Shown piece after piece: positions 7,174-12,096 of a stretch of DNA of 12,096 nucleotides; position 1 is the first letter of the stretch, and every line of letters starts with the position of its first letter. The stretch is from Deltaproteobacteria bacterium. Its GTDB lineage: Bacteria; Desulfobacterota; UBA8473. Location of the stretch: positions 1-12,096 of the forward strand of contig JAUXFK010000068.1 of assembly GCA_030623035.1 (NCBI GenBank). The letters run 5' to 3'. A program made the translations under genes and the position numbers. The notes beneath the pieces are model-generated. The model worked only from the letters and a program-made list of their open reading frames with translations. It was not told where the DNA came from and did no database searches.

Positions 7174-7245
7174 CGTAACTATTCAGCCACAGATTCACCC
7201 CAGTATGATCATCCTGACCTACAGGGCAGGCACAGATGAACGCAG
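7174..7245 (+). repeat. Half copy of a dispersed repeat, inverted relative to 12024-12096
   Basis: Starting CGTAACTATTCAGCCAC, this ~72-bp segment matches the reverse complement of 12024-12096 with only a few substitutions. Its shared features include CAGATTCACCCCAGTA and ATCATCCTGACCTAC. No opposing end is found before the mscS stop codon, 11 bp further on, so the copy seems truncated. It shares its first 13 bases with the element just to its left, although the interiors differ. Confidence 0.75.
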
Positions 7246-7255
7246 ACTGGTTTTT

Positions 7256-8338
7256 TTAAGGTTCGGATTTTTTGATATAGATATCCCTCTTTGGGAAAGG
7301 TATCTCAATACCTTCTTCTTGAAAGGCATCTTTCACTCGATCTGTAATATGAGAGATCGTATCCATTCTTTTCCTGGGATCGCTGATCCACACCCTTGCC
7401 TCAAGATTGACCGCAGAATCTCCAAAGCTCTTCACCACAACTTTTGGTGACGGCTTACGCATGACCCAATCCAGTTCAAGACCGATATTGTTAATAACCT
7501 CCTTGGCTTTTTTAACATCCGCGTCATAAGCGATGCCGATGGGGACTCTTACCCTTATCTCCTTTGTGATCGTAGTATAGTTGATAATATCCCGTTTCAT
7601 AATCTCATTATTTGGGATAACGATAACGATGTTATCCGTAGTTTGAATCTTGGTAGCCCTGAGGCCGATATCTATAATATCACCCCATGTGGCAGAGTTG
7701 TTTGGTGCACTCCAGACTTCGATCCTATCTCCTATCTCAAATGGCCGATCTATGATCAAGAGGATTCCTGCGATGAGGTTTGAAAGGGTGTCTTTGGCTG
7801 CAAACCCGATGGCAATACCGACCACACCTGCACCTGCTATGAAGGGCATAATATTCAATCCAATCATGTCGAGGGCAAGAAGTATCCCTGCAGTGTAGAT
7901 AATCACTCCAATAAACTTTTTTGACAGTTCGAAGATCATGTCATCGAGATGTGTTTCGGTTTTACTGGCGAGGTTTTTCTCAAGGATTGGGATGATGTAT
8001 TGGGCGATGCGATTGGCAAAGACACAGATGAGTATGATGATAAAGGCATATACGGTCTTTTCTATCATGGAAAGATCAAAGAACTTTAAAACCCCCAGGC
8101 CTACGAGGCTTAAGATAGTATAGTGCCCCGCTTGTTTAATAAGGCTGAAGATCATCATATCTTTTTCTTTCAACTGCTTTTGAGCGTACTTCTTCTCAAA
8201 CCTCTTGATGACCATATTAAGTACCCACCAGGCGGTTAATGCTCCCAGCAGTATTGCGAAAAATGGTAAGAAGGAATCCGAATACTTCTCGACGATGGAG
8301 TGAAATTGGCATTTTAAGGTTTCAAGAAACTTTTCCAT
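7256..8338 (-). CDS. MscS-family mechanosensitive ion channel
   Basis: A 360-residue inner-membrane channel of the small-conductance mechanosensitive type, which releases solutes on hypo-osmotic shock. Hydrophobic segments lie at about 22-44, 68-88, 93-118 and 140-160. They are followed by the pore-lining helix, rich in Gly and Ala (FIAGAGVVGIAIGFAAKDTL, 166-185), and then NLIAGILLIIDRPFEIGDRIEV, the MscS signature that leads into the beta domain. The rest (about 205-350) is the cytosolic vestibule, including IPNNEIMKRDIINYT (241-255). With at least four predicted membrane segments it is slightly longer than E. coli MscS (286 residues), resembling the YbdG/YnaI-like groups. The ATG at 8338 has no clear ribosome binding site. 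It is divergent from asnA, and its stop codon lies 11 bp from a repeat. Confidence 0.92.
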   Translation of the reverse strand: MEKFLETLKCQFHSIVEKYSDSFLPFFAILLGALTAWWVLNMVIKRFEKKYAQKQLKEKDMMIFSLIKQAGHYTILSLVGLGVLKFFDLSMIEKTVYAFIIILICVFANRIAQYIIPILEKNLASKTETHLDDMIFELSKKFIGVIIYTAGILLALDMIGLNIMPFIAGAGVVGIAIGFAAKDTLSNLIAGILLIIDRPFEIGDRIEVWSAPNNSATWGDIIDIGLRATKIQTTDNIVIVIPNNEIMKRDIINYTTITKEIRVRVPIGIAYDADVKKAKEVINNIGLELDWVMRKPSPKVVVKSFGDSAVNLEARVWISDPRKRMDTISHITDRVKDAFQEEGIEIPFPKRDIYIKKSEP

Positions 8339-8482
8339 AATAAACCAGAGGATAGAAAGGTAATTAATTAGTGCCTGTCAGGATGATCCGATTTCCGTAG
8401 TATTGCATATAGCCCGTTTTGTGTCAAAAAAATAATTCATCCTGCAATTATTATTTAAACCCATATTCCCCCTAATTCTTCC

Positions 8483-8511
8483 TTGTATTTGATTAGAGTT
8501 TAATATATATT
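8483..8511 (+). promoter_or_regulatory. Candidate promoter for asnA
   Basis: TTGTAT (8483-8488) and TATATT (8506-8511) are separated by 17 bp. The -10 box differs from consensus at one position, but the -35 box matches only the first three bases. It lies about 185 bp before asnA, so a transcript would include the long hairpin at 8560-8643 in its leader. Confidence 0.3.
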
Positions 8512-8559
8512 GTTCCACCAATTAAACCCATATGATACAGGTTAGAACAATAAAGATAA

Positions 8560-8643
8560 TCACACAAAGCCACAAAGAACACAAAGATGAATGAAAATGA
8601 AATAGGAAAAATAAATCTTTGTGTTCTTTGTGGCTTTGTGTGA
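8560..8643. repeat. Long perfect inverted repeat of the CACAAAG type
   Basis: The left arm at 8560-8588 (TCACACAAAGCCACAAAGAA...) and the right arm at 8615-8643 are exact reverse complements over 29 bp, around a 26-bp loop. CACAAAG-rich repeats of this kind are scattered through many environmental bacterial genomes. The arms contain tandem CACAAAG-like heptamers. In RNA it would form a very stable hairpin about 50 bp upstream of the asnA start. The right arm is followed by an A-run and not a T-run, so it does not look like a terminator for mscS or asnA. Confidence 0.85.
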
Positions 8644-8696
8644 GAAAAAAAGAATTCTAATGGGTAATTGCATATGACATAAAAGGAGGAGATTTA

Positions 8697-9830
8697 ATGG
8701 CGAATAAGCAGGAAGACTTGGCTGGACCGGGCATTGGTAACTATGAAGATCTGGAAGAGATTCTACCGAATGATTACAACACCTCTATTCTTTCCCCAAG
8801 GGAGACGCAGGAGGCTATCTTTATCATTAAAGACTATATCGAGAAAAATCTCTGTAAAGAACTGGGTCTGATGATGGTAACGGTTCCTCTGATTGTAGAC
8901 GTTGAAAGCGGGATCAACGATTACCTTGACCGCGATGGTTCACGTACCCCGATTCAGTTTCATATTTCAAATGATCATGGCAAGAACCCGATCGATGCTG
9001 AGGTTGTTCAGGCTGCGACCAAGTGGAAACGGATGGCGCTGAAGCAGTTCGGATATAAAGTGGGGGAGGGGCTTATCACTGACATGCGTGCTGTACGAAA
9101 GGACTATTTCCTTGACCACGATCACAGCGCATATGTTGACCAGTGGGATTGGGAACTCGTGATCACAGAAAAGCAGCGTGACCTGAAGTTTTTAACCGAG
9201 GTTGTAAAGAAGATATGGAAGGTGCTTAAGGGAGCGGAGACCCATATCCAAAAGAAATTTCCCCGATTGAAGACGGATAAGTACCCAAACCTGCCAGAGG
9301 AGATCGAATTTCTGCATGCGGAGGATATCCTTGATAAGTATTCTGATATGCCGCGTAAAAAGCGTGAGATAGCTATTTTGCAGGAGTACCCGGCGGTTTT
9401 CATCTATGGGATAGGCTGGGTATTAAAGGACGGCTATCCCCATGAAATGAGGGCCGCAGATTACGATGACTGGGTCACAGAGACAAAGTCGAAGGATGGA
9501 AGACCAATGCATGGTCTGAACGGAGATATCCTGGTCTGGAATCCGGTGACAAAGAGGCGCCATGAGTTGACATCCATGGGAATCCGTGTCAATCAGGATA
9601 CGCTAAGAAAGCAGCTTGAGATTAGCGGACAGCTTGATTTTTTAAAGTTGCCATACCATCAGGCTATCTTAAATGGCGAGATCCCGTTAAGCATTGGAGG
9701 CGGCATTGGGCAGTCTCGTACCCAGATGTTGCTTTTAAAGAAGGCGCATATTGGAGAGGTAAGTGTTACTGTCTGGCCTAAGGTGCTAAAGGAGATGTGC
9801 AAGAAAAAGAGCATCCATGTCCTGGAGTGA
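8697..9830 (+). CDS. asnA: Aspartate-ammonia ligase (asparagine synthetase A)
   Basis: AsnA makes asparagine from aspartate, ammonia and ATP, releasing AMP and pyrophosphate. It is a class II aminoacyl-tRNA-synthetase-like enzyme of the cytoplasm. Motifs follow the E. coli protein closely: KWKR (109-112), GEGLITDMRA (123-132), YVDQWDWE (146-153), RAADYDDW (252-259), GLNGDILVWNP (273-283), ELTSMGIRV (290-298) and the ATP-site GGGIGQSR (334-341). It has 377 residues against about 330 for E. coli. The extra length is mostly an N-terminal lead of about 30 residues and short insertions near 185-200 and 263-270. The start at 8697 has an excellent AAGGAGGAG at 8683-8691. It is a single-gene unit, divergent from mscS and convergent with trpC. 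Confidence 0.96.
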   Translation: MANKQEDLAGPGIGNYEDLEEILPNDYNTSILSPRETQEAIFIIKDYIEKNLCKELGLMMVTVPLIVDVESGINDYLDRDGSRTPIQFHISNDHGKNPIDAEVVQAATKWKRMALKQFGYKVGEGLITDMRAVRKDYFLDHDHSAYVDQWDWELVITEKQRDLKFLTEVVKKIWKVLKGAETHIQKKFPRLKTDKYPNLPEEIEFLHAEDILDKYSDMPRKKREIAILQEYPAVFIYGIGWVLKDGYPHEMRAADYDDWVTETKSKDGRPMHGLNGDILVWNPVTKRRHELTSMGIRVNQDTLRKQLEISGQLDFLKLPYHQAILNGEIPLSIGGGIGQSRTQMLLLKKAHIGEVSVTVWPKVLKEMCKKKSIHVLE

Positions 9831-9863
9831 CTGGTGATCCTATCCGCAATATTTAGGAAAACA

Positions 9864-9905
9864 CGTAACTGTTTAGCCAAATCATTATTTGGCTAAACAA
9901 TTACG
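9864..9905. repeat. Palindromic repeat between convergent asnA and trpC
   Basis: Two 19-bp arms (9864-9882 and 9887-9905) around a 4-base loop match at 18 of 19 positions. The left arm begins CGTAACTGTTTAGCCAAAT. The start of each arm resembles the end motif of the repeat elements at 6967, 7174 and 11968, so this is probably a solo or collapsed member. It sits between genes transcribed towards each other and could act as a bidirectional terminator, although no strong U-tract follows on either strand. Confidence 0.75.
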
Positions 9906-9971
9906 ATTGTCGCTTAAGAAACTACTTTCAAAAAGCTGAACTGCTACCATGTGAAAAAGGGTAGGGGGCAT

Positions 9972-10754
9972 CTATCTTGCGGATAATAGCTCGGTGAGTT
10001 TTCCCCCTATATTCTTTTCTCTCATAAGGCTTTCTCCTATGAGGAATTTGTTTATTCCGCTTTCCTTTAACCTTGAGATGTGCTCACATGTATGTATGCC
10101 GCTTTCACTTACAACTATTTTCTCTTTTGGTATTTCCTTTGCCAGATGTGTAGTTGTACTTATATCAGTCTTGAATGTCTTCAGATTTCGATTATTTATA
10201 CCAATAATTTCAGCATCTGTTTGAAGAACCCTTTTCAGTTCTTCCATGTTATGTACCTCTACAATAGCCTCCATACCGAGCGCTTTTCCTGTCTTCAAAA
10301 GGTCATCCAGCGAACGATCTTCCAGTATTGCAGCGATCAATAAGAATGCGTCCGCACCAAATAAACGCGCCTGGTAGATTTGATATGTATCAAATATGAA
10401 ATCCTTGCATAAAAGAGGAATAGAGGTTACCTCCCTTATCCTCTTGAGGAAATCGAGACTTCCATGGAAAAAATTCCCTTCAGTCAGAACTGATATAGCC
10501 GCTGCTTTATTGTCTTCATAGGTCTTTGCAATCTCAACCGGATCAAAATCTTTCCTTATTATCCCTTTAGATGGAGATGCCTTCTTTACTTCGGCGATAA
10601 TCCTTATAGGGGGTAATGGAGAAGTTAAGGCAGGTTTTATATCTCTTATATGGGGCGAGTTTTTTATCCGGCTTTTAAGTTCGTCTAAAGGATACCTTTT
10701 CTTGTCCTTTTCGACCTCTTTTTTTTTGTGTAATACGATTTCATCTAAAATCAT
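9972..10754 (-). CDS. trpC: Indole-3-glycerol phosphate synthase
   Basis: TrpC decarboxylates and closes carboxyphenylamino-deoxyribulose phosphate to indole-3-glycerol phosphate in tryptophan synthesis. It is a TIM barrel of 260 residues, normal for a monofunctional enzyme (no fused TrpF). Catalytic positions are visible: E55 and K57 in IIAEVKKASPSKG, K117 in LLCKDFI, E166 in AIVEVH, N188 in GINNRNL, and E217/S218 in VSESGI. The start ATG at 10754 has no clear ribosome binding site, so translation may depend on trpD, whose stop lies 34 bp upstream. The gene end is 66 bp from the palindrome shared with asnA. I see no defects. Confidence 0.96.
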   Translation of the reverse strand: MILDEIVLHKKKEVEKDKKRYPLDELKSRIKNSPHIRDIKPALTSPLPPIRIIAEVKKASPSKGIIRKDFDPVEIAKTYEDNKAAAISVLTEGNFFHGSLDFLKRIREVTSIPLLCKDFIFDTYQIYQARLFGADAFLLIAAILEDRSLDDLLKTGKALGMEAIVEVHNMEELKRVLQTDAEIIGINNRNLKTFKTDISTTTHLAKEIPKEKIVVSESGIHTCEHISRLKESGINKFLIGESLMREKNIGGKLTELLSAR

Positions 10755-10788
10755 TGGGTGTCATTCACAAAAGAGCAATATTTAATAC

Positions 10789-11802
10789 CTAGCCTCTATT
10801 ACTGATCCTAACCAGTCCAAGAAGCTTCTTAAGGGCATTACCGTTTTCTATGGCTTCTTTAGCGACTTTTATGCCTTCCGCAAGGTTCTCTACGATTTCA
10901 CTGGCAAGAATAGCGGCTGCCGCATTTAAAAGAACGATATCCGTCTTTGGCCCTTTTTCACCCTTAAGAACCCTAAGGGTAATATTTGCATTTTCTTCAG
11001 GGCTGCCCCCTAATATATCTTCAGGAGTGCACCGTTTCATATTGAGTTCCTCTGGTTCTATTAAGTAGGTGTTTATTTCGCCGTTTTTTAGTTCAGAGAC
11101 CCTGGTCTTAGCAGTCAGAGTGATCTCATCGAGCCCATCTTCGCCATGAACAACAAGTGCGTGTTTAGATCCAAGATTTTTTAAGACAGTAGCCAGTAGC
11201 TCTGTATGCTCTCTGGAGTATATACCTATAACCTGGGCACTGGCCATTGCAGGGTTGGTCAGAGGGCCAAGTATATTGAAGATAGTCCTGATGCCGATCT
11301 CCCCCCTGGGCCCAACAGCATACTTCATCGCTCTATGAAAACTCGGTGCAAAGAGGAAACCTATTCCGTTTTCATTGATACATTTTTCTACTGTGTCTTT
11401 ACCTGCTTCAATATTTACACCCAGGGCTTTCAAGACATCCGCGCTTCCACAATTGCTTGATACGGATCTGTTCCCATGTTTTGCTACTGTTATACCGGAA
11501 CCTGCTACGACAAAGGCAGCCGTAGTGGAGATATTAAAGGTGTTGGACCCGTCTCCACCGGTCCCACATGTATCTACAATTATAGGGTTTTTTATCTTTA
11601 TCTTAACCGATTTTTTTCTCATTACCCTGGCTGCACCGGTGAGCTCTTCTGCTGTCTCTCCTTTCATTCTTAAAGCAGTAATGAACGATCCTATCTGAGC
11701 GGGGGTTGCCTCTCCATTCATTATCTGATTCATTATTTCTATCATCTCAGGTTCGGTTAGACTGCCTTTTCCAACTAATTTTCTTATTCCATCTGTAATC
11801 AT
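10789..11802 (-). CDS. trpD: Anthranilate phosphoribosyltransferase
   Basis: TrpD transfers phosphoribose from PRPP to anthranilate, the second step of tryptophan synthesis. It has 337 residues, typical for the stand-alone enzyme (no fused TrpG amidotransferase domain). Motifs are DTCGTGGDGSNTFNIST (77-93) for PRPP binding, KHGNRSVSS (108-116), RTIFNILGPLTNP (172-184) and EDGLDE (221-226). The start ATG at 11802 is supported by GGAGG (minus strand, 11813-11817) ten bases upstream. trpC follows after 34 bp, so the pair is one transcript. No trpE or trpG lies between it and the repeat-rich right edge. Either they lie beyond the edge on the same strand or this is a split trp cluster. No leader peptide or tryptophan attenuator was recognised. 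Confidence 0.96.
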   Translation of the reverse strand: MITDGIRKLVGKGSLTEPEMIEIMNQIMNGEATPAQIGSFITALRMKGETAEELTGAARVMRKKSVKIKIKNPIIVDTCGTGGDGSNTFNISTTAAFVVAGSGITVAKHGNRSVSSNCGSADVLKALGVNIEAGKDTVEKCINENGIGFLFAPSFHRAMKYAVGPRGEIGIRTIFNILGPLTNPAMASAQVIGIYSREHTELLATVLKNLGSKHALVVHGEDGLDEITLTAKTRVSELKNGEINTYLIEPEELNMKRCTPEDILGGSPEENANITLRVLKGEKGPKTDIVLLNAAAAILASEIVENLAEGIKVAKEAIENGNALKKLLGLVRISNRG

Positions 11803-11859
11803 AACATCTTATCCTCCAAATATTATATGGCGTCTGTTTTATCTTTTGCAACAATTTAC

Positions 11860-11929
11860 TGGATTCCTGCTTTCGCAGGAATGATGGGCAGTTACATTCA
11901 AACGTCATTCCCGCGGAGGCGGGAATCCA
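11860..11929. repeat. Paired REP/dRS3-like hairpins in inverted orientation
   Basis: TGGATTCCTGCTTTCGCAGG... (11860-11886) and its inverted relative ending GGCGGGAATCCA (11903-11929) form a larger imperfect inverted repeat. Each arm is itself a hairpin. 11907-11926 fits the pattern ATTCCC-N8-GGGAAT, the form of the 20-bp Neisseria dRS3 repeat. 11863-11882 is the variant ATTCCT-N8-AGGAAT. Similar ATTCCCGC-type repeats are widely spread in Proteobacteria and other phyla. Such paired units resemble BIMEs mobilised by RAYT transposases; none is present here. Confidence 0.8.
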
Positions 11930-11967
11930 TAGCTATTACTCGGACTTATTGAAAACTTACATAAATT

Positions 11968-12096
11968 GTAACTACTAAGCCACCGATCTGCGCTGATCAT
12001 CACTGATATAATTACTTAAACCTCTTTGCGTTCATTTGTGCCTGCCCCGTAGGTCAGGATGATCGTACTGGGGTGAATCTGTGGCTGAATAGTTAC
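11968..12096. mobile_element. Small element with inverted ends, running to the window edge
   Basis: The left end GTAACTACTAAGCCAC (11968-11983) and the right end GTGGCTGAATAGTTAC (12081-12096) are inverted copies with 14 of 16 matches. The right half (12024-12096) is a near copy, reverse complemented, of 7174-7245. The interior (CGATCTGCGCTGATCATCAC...) has no coding capacity. The window ends exactly at the last base of the right end, so the true boundary may be one or more bases further. No target duplication can be judged. Confidence 0.6.

Larger units (their letters stand above)
8339..8696. other. Divergent intergenic region between mscS and asnA
   Basis: These 358 bp should hold promoters for both flanking genes. 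They contain a long perfect inverted repeat (8560-8643) and a possible asnA promoter (8483-8511). For mscS only a weak candidate is visible: CTGACA on the minus strand at 8376-8381 without a good -10 box. No T-box, riboswitch or small gene was recognised. Confidence 0.5.
11803..12096. other. Repeat-filled region upstream of trpD
   Basis: The last 294 bp contain no gene. They hold the trpD ribosome binding site, a dRS3/REP-like pair of hairpins (11860-11929) and an element with inverted ends (11968-12096). A promoter for trpD on the minus strand is not obvious. If the operon starts here, its promoter lies in the ~50 bp before the hairpins or within repeat sequence. Confidence 0.6.

Noticed and set aside
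7103..7450. 115-codon plus-strand open frame at the repeat and mscS 3' end
   Set aside because: It starts inside the 203-bp element, runs through the half repeat and then antisense to mscS; no conserved pattern is seen.
8560..8643. CRISPR-like repeat
   Set aside because: There are only two arms, in inverted and not direct orientation, with no regular spacers or cas genes.
8600..8696. Possible T-box riboswitch before asnA
   Set aside because: No T-box sequence or specifier-type structure is visible. The only strong structure is the CACAAAG-type inverted repeat.

Overview
The window reads as a chromosomal segment of a Gram-negative, probably anaerobic bacterium from an uncultivated or poorly sampled lineage. 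The main evidence is a siroheme-dependent (Ahb-type) heme biosynthesis cluster, which is typical of sulfate reducers, some Nitrospirota, Planctomycetota and related anaerobes. Intergenic spaces are dense with short inverted repeats. I cannot assign the phylum from sequence alone.

Layout: (1) Positions 1-919 are AT-rich and hold no intact gene. The last ~150 bp carry what looks like the C-terminal remnant of a TsaA/TrmO-type tRNA methyltransferase gene. (2) Positions 920-6960 form a tightly packed plus-strand cluster: a secreted DUF2914-like protein, a CobA/HemD fusion (uroporphyrinogen-III C-methyltransferase plus uroporphyrinogen-III synthase), the radical SAM enzyme AhbC, HemB, the radical SAM heme synthase AhbD (overlapping hemB by 8 bp), and a metallo-beta-lactamase-fold hydrolase 25 bp after ahbD. 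(3) Positions 6961-7250 hold a 203-bp element with terminal inverted repeats, then a half copy of a second repeat. (4) A minus-strand MscS-family channel and a plus-strand asparagine synthetase AsnA diverge from a 358-bp spacer that carries a 29-bp perfect inverted repeat. (5) A palindrome separates the convergent asnA and trpC. (6) trpD and trpC lie on the minus strand. The right edge holds a dRS3/REP-like paired hairpin and another terminal-inverted-repeat element that runs to the window end.

How the genes fit together: HemB makes porphobilinogen. The HemD half closes uroporphyrinogen III and the CobA half methylates it to precorrin-2, the route to siroheme. AhbC and AhbD perform the last two radical SAM steps from didecarboxysiroheme to heme b. 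The intermediate genes (hemA/hemL/hemC, precorrin-2 dehydrogenase/chelatase, ahbA/ahbB) are not in the window. The DUF2914 and metallo-hydrolase genes are co-located but have no established role in heme synthesis.

The most unusual feature is a family of repeats that share an end motif close to CGTAACTATTCAG but have different interiors. It occurs as full elements, a half copy and a solo palindrome. I found no CRISPR array, transposase, tRNA or rRNA.
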